The translations under genes and the position numbers were made by a program. The notes beneath the pieces were generated by a model, which saw nothing but the letters and a program-made list of their open reading frames with translations, searched no databases and was not told the origin of the DNA. This document shows, piece by piece, positions 50,305 to 63,600 of a DNA stretch of 64,000 bases (position 1 is the stretch's first letter; the number at the start of each line of letters is the position of its first letter). The stretch is taken from contig VYZI01000083.1 of assembly GCA_013397695.1 (NCBI GenBank), forward strand, positions 868,001 through 932,000, given 5' to 3'. This DNA comes from Centropus unirufus. Its lineage: Eukaryota; Chordata; Aves; Cuculiformes; Centropidae.

Positions 50305-50475
50305 TTGTGGTTAATCCTTCATAAATATGAAAAAGTCTTTGAGGATGTGGAAGTCAATGACAGCCTCGGCTGCAAAGACCATGTGATGGAGCTTAGGATC
50401 CCAAGGAAAATGAGCAAAATAAATAGAAGAGTTACAGTCCCAGACTTCATGAAAGTACATTTCATCTCCTTGGCT
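50305..50475 (+). pseudogene. relic of CR1 ORF2 endonuclease domain
   Basis: The plus frame encodes VNDSLGCKDHVMELRI followed, after a basic stretch, by TVPDFMKVHF. This matches the C-terminal part of the AP-like endonuclease in CR1 ORF2, where the family shows a G-S-L-G-C-S-D-H-E-M-V-E-F-R-I motif and then T-L-D-F-R. The conserved Asp-His pair falls at 50377-50382. The usual Ser before it is Lys here, and E-M-V-E is eroded, so the copy is dead and old. The frame stays open to 50622, but beyond about 50475 I no longer see ORF2 similarity. Confidence 0.65.
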
Positions 50476-50721
50476 CTGGGAGACCTGGCTCACCTAGAAG
50501 CAGGACCTGAAATAGTGAAGCATGAAAATGGAGGAAGATTAGACAAGAGACTGCTTCAGAAAATGGCCACACACAAGTTCATACCACTCAAGGGTGTCAA
50601 GGGAGCTTGTCACTGGCATTGAAAAGCCATTCCCAATTACCTGTGGAACATTGTAGGAGCCAGAGGAATTGCCCGACGGACACATCCTGAGCAATTTGCT
50701 TGACATCTTCACTTCAGCATG

Positions 50722-50788
50722 GTGGGGTTAGATCAGACGACCTCTAGAGGAGCCTTCCAAACTATATCACTCTGTGGTTTTACAATGA
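50722..50788 (+). mobile_element. degenerate CR1 3' end, third sequence type
   Basis: The text 'ggtggggttagatcagacgacctctagaggagccttccaaactatatcactctgtgg' parallels the sense CR1 3' UTR of the type with 'ggttggactagatgacctccagaggtcccttccaacc' and an ATTCTGTG tail. It lies 250 bases downstream of the ORF2 relic in the same orientation, so both may come from one internally deleted copy. The intervening sequence could not be aligned. Confidence 0.6.
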
Positions 50789-52521
50789 AGATATTTTGGC
50801 AAAATACTGGGTTATTTAGAACATCAAGGCCAATTTCAAAACTTAAAATAAGAATGCATGTGCATGAATGAATTTTGCTTTAATCTTTCTTCCTAATATT
50901 GTATGTATATTGTGGTAAATACAAAATACAGTTGCAATGCATTTGAGAGAGAGAGGGAGAGAATATAAACAAATGTTTATATCTGTTAATAAAAAGACAT
51001 CTCTTCATACAAAAATTGAAATGCAAATGCATTGTATTAAAAATTATTTTTCTTTCCTTTGTTAGATATCTTGTGCAACACTTCCTATTGCATCCTTAAC
51101 AATCTACCACTGGCAACAGATTTCAGGCTTAATACTGTAGAGAAAAAAAAAACAACAACGCTTTCAAAAATATTCTCTGAAATACAAATCTCCTGCTTTT
51201 TATTATAGTTCTCTCATGCCAAAATGTGAGCATTAGCTGAATGCCTGCAAAGGCACCTAGGTTATTCCAATGTCTTATGTAAATTGGATCAGACTCAAAG
51301 ATCAGGGATGGTATTAGAAGATTAGTTAATCTTCAACACTAGTAATGAAAAAGAATCTTCATGAGTTAGTAAATATAAGAACACTTTACATCTTGCTTTC
51401 TCCAGGCTTTGTGGTGGCTAAACTGGCTAAAAACCGAGGAGAGGAAGAAGTTTATCCATGACTTGAAAAAAAGAAATATTTATGGCCTGAGTTGTTTGGT
51501 GACCATTTATAAATACTTTACCCACAGAAAATCTGTGCTAGTCCACAGGACTAGGAACTCACTAAAGATTTTTGAAGTTTGTCATTACTGTGTGTTTTTC
51601 TTACATAGGAGCACAGAGCTCCAACTAGGTGAGCCAGCGGACCCATGGTCACCATGCTCACAGCAATGCCTACTGCTAACTTGCACAATGAAGACAGCAA
51701 AAAAGAGACACTCCTCAGGTGGCCCCGACTGTTGAAGGAGGATCTACAACAGACAGCTGCCAGTTTTTTCATCTTTTGAACACATTTCCCTCTGGGACAC
51801 AAGCAGTATCCACTGCAGAGCCTAAGTAAGCTCAAAATGTCTTCATTCTTTTGATGCATGTGCTGCCCAAGGCATTTAATTACAGAGTTTTTTCTGGAAT
51901 GATTTACATTTGTAAACATCGTGTAGACAGGAGAAATGAGAAACAGACGAAAAATAAATGTTAATGTTGATAACAAGAAAGCAGACATGATGTATATCCT
52001 TCATAATGACAAAGAAATAGCATCCATTTTGTTTAAAAATTGCAGTACTTCATCATGGCCAATCCTCCCCTGTCATGTGGTTCAGGAGCTTTCTGAATGT
52101 TTGCTATGGTCTCAGACAACTTGGCATGTAAGAATGAGTCCAAATCTAGGAACCTGTACAACCTTGATGAAGTAAAAGGGTATAAAAATGGACAAATTCC
52201 ATGTTTTGCCTGACAGCAATGACATTATTCACTCATTTGGAAACTTTTTTGGACATAGATACGTCCAAGAAAAGGGCACTCCTCAAACCCATGGAAAGGA
52301 TGTACTTACTATCGTGTTCAGCTACAAACTTCAACATACTTGGACAGTTACACAACCACTTCATCTCTTCAGGAAAAAAGCAAATGCTAAATAAACAACC
52401 TCAAGTGTCCTGTGCTTCTTCATGAGACTTGTCTATTCAGGTAAAAAGTTGAGTAAAGAATGAGAGAAACAAGTGGCACAAAATGGTATTCTGTTAGATT
52501 AAATGATAACTGTATATATAT
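50789..52521. other. unique AT-rich DNA, nothing recognised
   Basis: A short GA repeat lies at about 50945-50962. The 145-codon minus frame at 51551-51988 and the overlapping plus frames at 52.19-52.43 kb carry no recognisable motif, and no repeat or RNA gene was seen. Confidence 0.5.
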
Positions 52522-52689
52522 TAACCAGAGCAGTAGTGGCTGCCCCATCCCTGGAGGTGTTCAAGGCCAGGCTGGATGGGGCTTTGAGTCCTCTGATCCA
52601 GTGGGAGGTGCCCCTGCCCATGGCAGGGGAAGTGGAGCTGGATGGGCTTCAAGGTCCCTTCCAATCCAACCCATTCAATGATTCTATGA
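52522..52689 (+). mobile_element. CR1 LINE 3' fragment, sense, strongly 5'-truncated
   Basis: About 168 bases of sense CR1 3' end run from 'agcagtagtggctgccccatccctggaggtgttcaaggccaggctgg' to the tail TTCAATGATTCTATGAA at 52689. It is the same type as the copies at 12.2 and 57.5 kb. The frames on both registers over this element are repeat readings. Confidence 0.93.
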
Positions 52690-55502
52690 AATAGTCCCAC
52701 TTTTAGTAGTCTTGTATCTCAAAGGTAGTTTCTGGGACTTGCTTAGTGTAATGTGCACTGTGCACTCTTCCGAACAAAAGCCTATACTTGTTCCATTCAG
52801 ATGTTGCCCATTTAAAAATAAAAACACAACAGCCAAAATATCTCACCCTAAATCCACCCGACAGTTGCTCTTCTACATCTCTTTGCAATAGTTCTGCATG
52901 TGGATTGCAGCACAGAGAGCACTGCTGCTGATCAGTGTTGGCACAGCAGGAGCTCCATAACAAGCCGCAGACAGTGAGCTGTTGCAGCAATTCACCCCAG
53001 AGAGCGAGAATTCTAGCCCTGAAGTCACCTGTCTACACAAATCTAGGAAAAAGCAGGGAAAATGACACCCTCACTGAGGCAAATAATGTTTGTAACATAC
53101 CAAATCATGTAAATCATTCCAGGAGAGCACACGTTCATCTTCCTGAGCAGACTGCGCACTGACAGGTGGATCCTTCACAGCGCTGGCAGCACCTTAAAAG
53201 TTCTCTTCCCTCTTACTTCAGTTTCCAATGCTATGCTTGCCTCATCTGGATGCATTTGAGAGAGCAAAATAATCCAGCAGCAATAACGTCTGCCACGGCG
53301 CCTCTTGTTGTATTACACACCCAACATAGCTATTCTTTCCATCTTAACAAGGCTAAGACTTGTAGAAAGAGCTTTTGATACTGACCAACCGGGGAACAAA
53401 GTCGGTTAAGCCCAAAGCAATCCACGCTAAAGAAAGGGTTAAACCATACATTCAGAGCTGATCACTGAACCAAACTAACATCATTCAGAAAAGAGATCTT
53501 TAATTCACACCGGGCTGCTCTGCAAAAAAAACCATATAACTCACATGATTATTATATCGCAGCCAGGGATTCTCCTGGATTTAAATCCATGGAAGAATGG
53601 CATCTCATACTGCAGCCATTCTGGCCCCTCATCTCAGGAAATGAATGAGAGCATTAGGAAAAGCACAGAGAGGGGCATAAGGAGATTAGGGAAGAGAACA
53701 TCATAAAAGGACTGACTAGGACTCTTCAGTGTGAAAGAGAGGCATTAGAATACTACAAAGCTGTATAAAATTATGAACAATAGTGAGAAAAAAATAAATG
53801 TGGAGTGAATACTCCCTGTTTTTCACAGCACAGGAACTGAGAGACCTTCAGTGCAATTAGAAGGTAGCACATTGAAAGTCACAAAAGAAAGTAATGCTTC
53901 AAGTAATTTAAAACACAATACATAATTAAATGTGAAATTCATGGGCATAAGACATGGTAGAGCATAAGAATATTTCAAACAGTATGAGCTATATTTCCTA
54001 CAAGATTCTTCACTGGTCACAATCAAATGCAATGAATGCTTTTGATGCAACAGGGGAAAGATCACTCGGCACATCCGCTGCTTCTGAGGCTTTTTTCCAC
54101 GCAGACAGATAGTGAAAAATCTGGAACTTGAGGTGTTATAAACAAGATATTGTGTGTGATAACTCTCAAACTCACATGAGCTCTTTTAGAATCCTAAAGG
54201 AAACCACAATTAGATTGCACTGTATTAAGAGGGTATTCTTCACATAGATGAATTAATTAATGAATCAATTCATTAGTTAAAAAACTGAAATCCTGAAGAC
54301 AGATTAACAGAATCTTCCCCTTTCTGTGATTGCTGTGTTTTCAGCACTGCGTATAACAATACCAGTTTAAAACAAGGGCAGACAGATATGACTAATTGAT
54401 AAGTTGCGGGCATTTTTATGAATTCATTTCAACAAAGAAGTCTACAACTCACTAGGCTTTCTCACAAACTAAACTTCCAATACAGCTTAACCATGATATT
54501 CCTGATTTGTTTCCTGGACAATAAAGTTTCCTCCTATACATTTCTAGCCTTTAATACTGCAATAAATAATAGTCAAGACACATGAAACCACAAAAAAATC
54601 CCAAAGCTCAAAAGTACCAAATTATTGCACATTGAGATGTTTTGTATTCTACACTGACCCACAGGTAAGCTTGGTGAGTACCCTTCAGAATACAGTGAAC
54701 AAGAATTGATAGATTAAGACTTTCCTTCTTGTTTTCTGAGGAACCATAGAAACCAGAACAAAAAGACAGAGCTGCACTTCTATTTAACTCACAGCTATCA
54801 CGTCACAGCTAGTGGACAGAAAGCCCTGATAACAACAAAATAAATCCATGTAAAAATTACATACACTGCTTGCTATGTTCAAGCTGAGAGGAGAAGGAGC
54901 AGAACTACCAAGAAATATCATGTTTTTACACAATATCCTCCTGACGTTCACAAAATCCTATGTTAATTTACCAGAAATGCAGCCATCCGATGAGCAATGG
55001 CCATATTGTGGAGTAATACACAGGAGAACACGATCCTGCGGCTGTACTGACCTTGAGAGTGAACAAATGCAAAGATCTGCAGTTACGAGTGTTACAATCA
55101 TTCCTGTCACACTTTTATGAAAACTGAAGGATTGGCATCAATTAAGAGTCTAGTAAAACTTGAGTATTCAGAAGGCATTTGGCTGTGGAAATACAAATAC
55201 AGATCTCTGCAATGAATTATTTCTCATTTACAACATTTGAAATAAAATATAATCACTTGAGCTATATTTAAATTACAAGAGTGCCAAAAAAAGAAGTCCT
55301 GAATACCTAAAGAACTGAAGCACTGATGTAGTCCTTTTGATCCTACGATCACAAGCTCCCTGAAAGCACTTTCATATACTTATAAGTTGCAAATGTCTTT
55401 GTAACTGGAATGTTGCTATAAAGAATGCAGACAACCACAAACTAATTCAATCCTAATTCAATCTGCTACAACAGCAGTTCTTTGCTAACATTGCCGTAAC
55501 TG
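52690..55502. other. unique AT-rich DNA, nothing firm
   Basis: No repeat is recognised. A weak joined acceptor/donor sits at 54661-54679 (CCCACAG|GTAAGC with GTGAGT nine bases on). A 7-base homeodomain-like inverted repeat TAATGAA/TTCATTA lies at 54258-54275. Open frames are short and without motifs. Confidence 0.5.
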
Positions 55503-55742
55503 TCATGGAATCAAGGAATCATTTGGTTGGAAAGAACCTTTGAGATCATCACGTCCAACTGGCCCTGTGCACTGCTGAACGAGATCCCTGAGCACCTCAC
55601 CTGCCCAGCTTTGAAACCTCTCCAGGGATGGGGGCTCCACCACCTCCCTGTGCAGCCTCTGCCAGGGCATGAGGACCCTTTCGGTGAAGATATTCTTCCT
55701 GTTATCCACTCTGAACCTCCCTTGGTGCAGCATTCAGCCATT
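55503..55742 (-). mobile_element. CR1 LINE 3' fragment, antisense
   Basis: Plus-strand text starts TCATGGAATCAAGGAATCAT and goes through 'gagatcatcacgtccaactggccctg' and 'ccagggatgggggctccaccacctccctgtgcagcctctgcc' to 'ctcccttggtgcagcattc'. Its core agrees best with the 2.0 and 15.8 kb type. The minus frames at 55503-55816 and the plus frame at 55527-55751 are readings of it. Confidence 0.92.
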
Positions 55743-57478
55743 TCTATGTGAAGTTCAAGTCTGTACCAAGCTGCCACTGCTCCAGGCGTCTTATCATCAC
55801 AGAATAAAAAGCTCATTGGGCTGATACAGTTTGTAGTGCAGAGGCTTTACACTCACCCTGATGATGCAAATGATATTGCAATGGACTTAGCACAGATCAA
55901 AAGTTTACCTACGGGATGAGCAACGTTTAAGTTGGTAGAGAAGTCTTCAGTAATTATAAGAAGCTTTAAGATCTTAATGTGGTCTTTTAAACCCCTAATT
56001 ATTAGGGTTTTAAGATTATTAGGGTTTAATAAGATTACTACCTTATTAAAAATCTTATTCAGACCTCAAAAAGGGGTTGGAAATATCTGAACTTAGTGCT
56101 ATCTGAGCAGTTAAAATGGTGGGTCTTTATGAACCTGGTCAATAACTTGTATTGTCCAAGTTCAGGTTATGCAGAGTTGTTGTCTAGGACGTACCATTGC
56201 TGCTAAAAACACTTTGGAACAATACTTTTTCTGGTTGCTCTTGCAATTTCTCATTGCCATCACTAGTATTCCATGTTTTGGATCAGTTCTGACATTTTTG
56301 ACAACATATTTCAGCTATTAGTTTAAAAATAGAAATGTGCTCCTAAAGAGATGGATGCCATTCTCTTTTTTTTTTTACATGTCCTAGAAAAATGTGGCCT
56401 TGATACTAATTAATCCTACATTCATGATGATCAAATACACCAAAAATCTTAAGTAGAGTGTTTAAGTTAAAACCATTATTAATTACTACCAATGCCACCT
56501 GTCCTATTTCTTGTTCCAAGCAGTTATTATGTATTAAGCTGAGACTAATATTACATTAATAATTATTATTTATTAATTTTTAAATGGATACTTTAAAGAT
56601 TAGATTCTTTTCTGTGATTTCTATCAATTCTTTTAGCAGAGCTCCCCACAAGTATTTTAATGCACGCTTGCTTTACAAACATACTTTTCAGGCTGCAGAT
56701 ATTTACTTATTAATTGTCAATCTTTTCAGTTTCCCTCTTCTGCTTTCTTATAAACTGCTTTTCTTAGGAATCCCTAAGGAATTCCTCCTTCCTTGCAGTA
56801 ATCTAATCGGGGAAAATTGTCTCCTACAAAAAAAAAATTAAATAAACAAAACCCCTAAACAAACAAACCCCAACAAAACTAAACAAACAAACAAACACAT
56901 CAACCGCCACCCCCTGCAGCATCTTTCAGATAATTATAACAAAATGCTTCAGATAATTAGTACTTCTAAAGCACAGCGACTGTCACTAAGCAGACCAGAC
57001 CACCCTGGAGACCAGGCATACAAAACTAATCTCTAAAACATGCAAGAATATCAAGTTCTTTAAGTTTCAAATAGGAAGCTGTATGATTCCTTGAAGCACT
57101 TGGAGGAAAAAAAAAAAAAAAACCCAAAGAGCTTGCACTACTCTAAAATGGTAAAGCTGCTCTCTCTGCACAAAGCAACCACCTTTAAATTTTTCAACAT
57201 CGCAGTGAAGAACTGCATATCCTGTATCCACCCAGGAGACTAAACTGTGCAGACAACAATAATCCATAAGAGTTATAGTTCAGTCACCACACTGTTTGTG
57301 AGCAAACTTTTATATTGATTAACAACAAAAACCTTCAGCCCTCTGCCTAAGAGCAGCCCATTTTAGGGGGAAATGCAGCAAGCCAACTCCCCACGAGCGA
57401 CAGAAAAAATAAAATTTGAAATCACATACAGCACTTTACTTTCTAATGAAATGTTTGATCCATTCTGGATTTGATAAG
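55743..57478. other. AT-rich DNA with low-complexity tracts
   Basis: A near-duplicate of 17-19 bases, each with TTATTAGGGTTT, is at 55998-56033. CAAA-type low complexity runs at about 56827-56896, and 16 A are at 57107-57122. No gene or interspersed repeat is recognised. Confidence 0.55.
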
Positions 57479-57697
57479 CATAGAATCACAGAATGGGGTG
57501 GGTTGGAAGGGACATTAAAGGCCATCCATTTCCATCCCCCTGCCTTGGGCAGGGACACCTCCCACTGCATCAGGTTGCTCCAAGTCCCAACCAACCTGGC
57601 CTTCAACACCTCCAGGGATGGGGCAGCCACCACTGCTCTGGGCAACCTGGGCCAGGGCCTCCCCACCCTCACGGGAAAGCATTTATCTCTAAGGTGA
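57479..57697 (-). mobile_element. CR1 LINE 3' fragment, antisense
   Basis: Plus-strand text starts CATAGAATCACAGAATGGGG and runs through 'gggcagggacacctcccactgcatcagg' and 'ccagggatggggcagccaccactgctctgggcaacctgggcc' to 'ccaccctcacgggaaagc'. About 220 bases are kept and the element is 5'-truncated. It looks close in sequence to the 9.7 and 12.2 kb copies. Overlapping frames on both strands are repeat readings. Confidence 0.93.
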
Positions 57698-60600
57698 CAT
57701 GCAGCCACTCACAAATGCTACATCTAATCTCTGTTTCTTGTCAATGTTTGGTTATTTCTTTCTCCAAAACCAAATGTTTAAGTGTTTTAAAAGAGAAAAA
57801 AAAAATCAACAAAAAAATTTGAAAATATGAGTCACAAGCATCTTCCCTCTCTCTGCTCTGGATCTGAAGTGAGAAAGTGAGGAATCTTTAAACATAACCT
57901 GTGCTTGGCTGGCAAAGCAAAACTTCCCATCAATGGACATTCAATTAGACAAATGAATATAAATTCATAGCAAAGGTCTGCAGTGTAGGTACAAGAGCTG
58001 CAGTGAGGACAGGAGAATTTTTCCTCAAGGATAGCACAGAAAAGAAACTACAGGTCAATTCAGACCAGATGTTGGAGAGTTTATCAGGAGATTAAGCTGG
58101 TGAAATGGCCTGAAACACAATACACTCCTACACCTCGTAAGACGCTTAGTGAGTTGCACCAACACCAACTAGTTATGTGCAAGGGGAACTTTTCTTTGAG
58201 TTCCATTTCCTACACATTCCTTAACCTGTCCTGAATCAGTGCTGCTGCTTCTTAATAAAGAAGCTGCCTCTGAAAGTGTGTCAGCCAGCTTTCCATCTCC
58301 CTGCTCCGTGTAACTCTTCCTCCCAGGGACTGCACTACCCTAACACGAGACATACCTTTCCCTCTCAGTGAGTAATGATCCTGGTGGGGACTGTTATTTT
58401 CTTTTCTGCAAAAATTCCATACAGTATTGGAAAGCACAGGCTGACTGCTCCGCATCTGAGTGATGAGAGCAAGAGCAGGGGAGGTTGCAAGGCAGCCTGA
58501 GCCAGCGAGGAGAGTTTGCATCTCTTTCTCTAGCAGCTTCTTGCTGGATGCTCCAAAAAGCATGTGGTAGGGCAATGAATTTCCTTCTTTCCCTAGTTTC
58601 CTACACTGAATGCAGAATTTTGGGTTTCACATCAACACTGGACTTTCAGGCATCATGTCGATCATATAAAATACTGAAAAATAGCTCTGTTTACTTACAG
58701 GATTCTAAAAGTACATTAAACATTCATGAACCAATTGAATTTCTCTTACTTGGTAACCCAATAAAAACTAGCATTGATTACATCAGATCATTTCAGGTAG
58801 TGGATAGATGCACTTAATATACTAATTTTTAACCTATATAAACATATTTTTTAAAGTATCATTTTTTTGAAAGAAAAAAATCTTCATTCTCCACAGCTAT
58901 TTCCAATTTAAAGTTTCTGCTTTGCATTTTTCACTTTTGTTTCTGTCTTCTTCACACTTAACCCATCCCTTTCATGCTTGCTCAAGTAAGTATAATTGAA
59001 ATTTAAATTTTTGAGAGCAGAATCTCTAATTAAGTCTGCATAATTTAGACAAAATAACGTGAAGACAATGTTTTTTTTAAGACTGAGAATCACAGTATGC
59101 ATAAAGGAAATACGAAGGGAAAGCAATTAATACACAAATCTGTATGATGATGGCCGAGTTGGCTCAGGATCACTGTTAGCTTCTTGGCTGGTGCTAAGCT
59201 CAAACACCAGAGCTTTGAGAAATTACATTTTGTCTGGGATTTGCTTGTGATTTCAACACTTCTTGGTGAAACTACATAACATGATGTACCAGGCCATGAC
59301 AAAACCAGTCTTTCTTGGTCACAGAACACATCTTACGCTTCATAGCGTAGTGTTAAGGGCTATGGAAGCTTACCAGATGTGTTCAGGTGTCCACTTTAAA
59401 ACTAAGACCAAAATAAAGCCCAGAGGATGCCTCATCAACAGATTCACTTTTTGTCTTCTCTCCTGTCCAGGGGCATCTAAAAGACTCTTGATGTCCAGGA
59501 TAAAGACCATGGTCAACAACTTCCAACACAGCTGGCCTACAAATGTTGGACAAAACGTTCAAGGTAGCTCTCCCAGGGAATAGGTACAATCCCAAATTTC
59601 ACCATGCTTTCCTCCAAGTGCTAAGAATATATCCTTGCCAGACCGAATCCCTCTAACTTCAATAAAAGGCCAATTAGAAAGCAATAAAAAGAACAAAATA
59701 TGTCATGCCAAACAGAAGTAATTTCACTACAGTCATTCCTCTCTTACCAGAGGTTGGTAAAAGATCAACCAACCCATGAGAGGCATCTCCTGGTTTAATG
59801 GACCTGCTGGCACTGCCATGCACCCCTAATTACTGTAACACAGAGAATCTGTTCAGACCCAGAACAGATGTTTAGAATCACAGAATAACCAATGCTGAAT
59901 GTGTCCCCAGATTCTCAACCATGCAAAGCACACCAGAAAGACGCAGTAAGAAATGCCAAAGCAGCAGCTGAAGCAGCCCAAGCACTGACAGTCACTTCAT
60001 CTGGATTCTATCCGGCACAATCAGTTGATTAGCCACTAGCCCCTTCTGTTGCGTCCGCAACCCCTGGCCTTTATTTTACTCTTCCACTCTTGTTCTCCCT
60101 TATTTGCTTCATTCTGTTCTCTCATTTCTCACAAGGTCTCATTATCCTGCACACTCCTCTTTCCTGAAAAACAAAAGTAGTTCTACAAAAAAATACATCA
60201 TCTTACCATCATTTATTTTCTCCTCAATACATTATTTCTTTCAATGCATTATCAATTTTCATTGCAAACTCTTGATAAAAGGATTACCCGTTGATCTCTG
60301 TATGAACCCTTCTGTAATGTGTATTCACTGTTCCTTTGGCATTAATGTAGCACACAACTTGAAGGTGACAAGAAGCTCCACGGGATTTAGTCTGACCCAC
60401 GTCTCCAGAATTCGATCCTTACTTGTGGTTTACTCTACCAGACATGACTGTATTCCCCCATCTAACAAAACAGAGCTTGCTTTTAAAACTAATCATTAGC
60501 ACACAGGGACACTGTCTTGTCTACCATATTTTTACAGGCATTGTTTTTAAGTATGCATCCCCCTCACACACCTCAAAAAAGCAAAATCAATGCCTTCACT

Positions 60601-63600
60601 CATACCTCTAATGAAGAAAATTTATCTCATAACATTTAACTCTCTTCATGGAATCTTACAGCAATTTTATTGTGCAATAAAACAGTTCCTCCACAAGCCA
60701 CAAAGGCACTCAACATTCTACGCTTTGAGCTTTGCTTATTAATTGACATTTCCTATTCAGGAGGTCGTTGAAACCTCAAGTTTTGGATACAAGAGAACTC
60801 AGTTTTGAATTAAAACAGGATCCTTGAAGAACTTAATAACATATTTCCTATAGTTCGGAGTTTCTGAACAAGTCAGCTTTTATCAGCAGTAATTGAAGCT
60901 GCCAAATTCAAGAACAGAACTGATGTGGTTACACACTGTGAAACCATTTAGCAAAAGCACAAATACAGTACCCTGTAATTAGTCAGAGAGCTGTTGTTCA
61001 AGAAAAACTGTGCAGCACATTGCCACCTCTACAGAAATTTCAAAGAAGGGCTTAGGTTGTAGAGCATTTCTAGAGCCATCAAAATTAAGTGCTTCAGTTT
61101 GCCCATCTGTATGTGTTAACTGATCCATAACTTTATGTAACTGAACAAACACACTTGAAAAGGACTGAAGAAAAGCACTGTGTTTTTGGAGATTCATTAC
61201 TCAAATCTACAACTCCAACAACAACGGAAATTTCAGAATTTTCTGATGCTTTGACTTGTGAAAAAGAAAACCCTCTGAAGGACTTTATAAAGAATTCTTT
61301 AGAAGAAATTTTAGTGATATCGCTTGCCTTAGGCTGTTTTAGAGCCATTCACATTTAGTGAACACTTTTTACTTCAAAGAACTGAGGTTTACAAGAGGTT
61401 CCCCCATGATGCAACTTCACAACTGCAAAGGTGGAGAAAATGAGCGACTACCAAAGAGAAGAAAAAGAAAACATTTTTTCATACAAACCTCTCAAGGAAG
61501 AAAGCTCTGAATATACTTCTTGACTCTTGACTTACGTTTTGTATAGACTGCTTGACTTCAGTCTAGCCTTTCTCCTGCCCAATAAACTCAAAATATGCTC
61601 AGAGGACACATTTGTACGCACATAAAAAAAGTAGAAATATAGAGCTTTTTTTTTTTTTCTCCAGTTAACCAAGCAGCTTTACATGTAACAGCATTGCTCA
61701 AAAATTCAACCTTTACGAATCTGAACATAATGGGCATTGTATTACACCAGCAGTTCTGGTCAGCCTGAGTTTTTTAATGCAGCAAAGCTGAGGTATACCA
61801 AGGAAACTTTTCTTCCTAAGTGTTGAGGAATATCAACTCATATTTTTTAATGTATACAGATAAAGTTCCATATTTATGTAAGTTATTTAAATACTTCAGT
61901 TCATTTATTTTACCAAATCATGCATCCTAATTTACAAAGTAAGATAACTAGTTTATAGTATTCTAATACAGATCATCTTATTTTGTATCTTCTTTGCTTC
62001 TTTGCCCAGTTCTTTCCATCTCTCACTTCACTGGTATCAAGTTATGGTACAGCCACTCAGTCAGTTTGAGGGCTGCCAGTTGTTCCTGTATAAGGAGATT
62101 GAAAGCGTTGTTTACTTCTTGAACAAACTCAATTTAATTTTAAAAGTAGATTAACCTCATAGAGGAGAAAAGAAATCGTAAGAAATGGCACCTTCATTCA
62201 TCTCTCCACCGCCCTCTCCTCCTAAGCTTTGCTTTGGACCACACTTCCGAAGGGTGCTCAGGTGGGGGCTGAGGTTTCATACCATCCTGTTTCAGTAAAG
62301 ATTCCTGGTCTCTTGTACCTAGCTTTCAAAAGCATGAAAATCTTTAAAAAAAACCCAGACAATTTCTAAAGGTACTGACATTCTCGTGCCTCTTCTTGAC
62401 CTAAAGACTTGCTGCAGCTTTAACTCTCTGCTTCTGTAAGGTTTCTGAAATACTCTTCAGACTCTGCAGTGAATGGCAGCAATTAAACTCAGTCCACAGC
62501 AGAACTACAGGTATAAGCTCAGGCACATGGGCTGGGCAGCCTGCAGCTATCAAACTCAACTTCACGGGTGCCTCCAGACTTCCTGTATATGTCTAGACTG
62601 TGTATGCAACAGCTATTTTTGCCAGGTTCCTGGCAGAGCTCCAGAACAGCTCTGTGGTATATAGAAATACTGCACAAAAGCCCAAATACTGCATGTAAAG
62701 AAAGGATGGAAGAAAAAAGAAGAATTTAACAAATACTTAACAAAATTTCATATTTGAAATGGATTGAAAAGTAGTCTGTGTGATTCCCTATGACAATGAA
62801 GCCTGGATATTAGTAGAGCACCTTTTATCAGTGCAATAATGTTTTAATATTTTTTTTAAATTAATCATGGAAACTGAAGAATTTTGGAGGCAACGAACAC
62901 GATCTTTTATTTTGTACAGTACTGGTACAAAGATTTGATATGGTGTCAGGTAACACTAGATACCTGCACTTAAAAATTGTGGTCGCTCCAGACTGCTCCT
63001 CCCACGTAGTCTCATTCACTGGATCACTGCATCCGTTCCCTGCACTGCACGTGTGCCCCAGATAGACTTCTGAGCAGTTGACATTGGGTTGAAATGCAAT
63101 AAATACACACTACAGCCTGGAAAAATAACTACAGGATAAGGCCCATGGGCCTTGCTTTCATTTAATTATCCTGGTTAGGGATGAAGAGTCCAAGCATCAG
63201 AAACTTCTCCCACAACAATGACAGAAAATGTAGCCTCGGTGCAGAAATTAGAATAATTCACACTGATTAATTATGACTGCAGGTAAAGAGCTTTGGTATC
63301 AAAATAGAGAAAGATTTCCACCTCACTTTCAGGCATTTCCAGCTCCAAAGATCAAGCCCCCAAGACGTTTCTCGACCAAACACAGTAGATGAAAAATAAC
63401 ATTGCTCCATGTTCTCCATTGGAAATGCCATTTAAAATGGACAGACTGTCAAGAAGTTTCCTCTTTGTATAGTTTTTGTAACCTGAGATGATTTTTTTAA
63501 AAACAAAATAATAAAATAGAACAGGGAGGACCACAATATCCATTGGTACTGAGGAGTAACCAAGGCAAACTCTTCACACCTTTTTGTGCATAGCTACATG

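Noticed and set aside
51551..51988. 145-codon minus-strand open frame
   Set aside because: Hydrophobic and cysteine-rich low-information translation with no motif; overlapping plus-strand frames are equally open.
54258..54275. TAATGAA/TTCATTA inverted repeat with homeodomain-like cores
   Set aside because: Seven-base AT-only arms are expected often in such AT-rich sequence.
54661..54679. Second joined acceptor/donor (CCCACAG|GTAAGC) like a recursive splice site
   Set aside because: The pyrimidine tract is weak compared with the 4.4 kb site; likely coincidence.
55998..56033. TTAGGG present in two neighbouring near-repeats (telomere-like)
   Set aside because: Only two hexamers, inside a longer AT-rich duplicated unit rather than tandem TTAGGG.
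59872..59889. TAGAATCACAGAATAACC, resembling a CR1 tail
   Set aside because: No recognisable CR1 body follows, so a tiny remnant cannot be told from chance.
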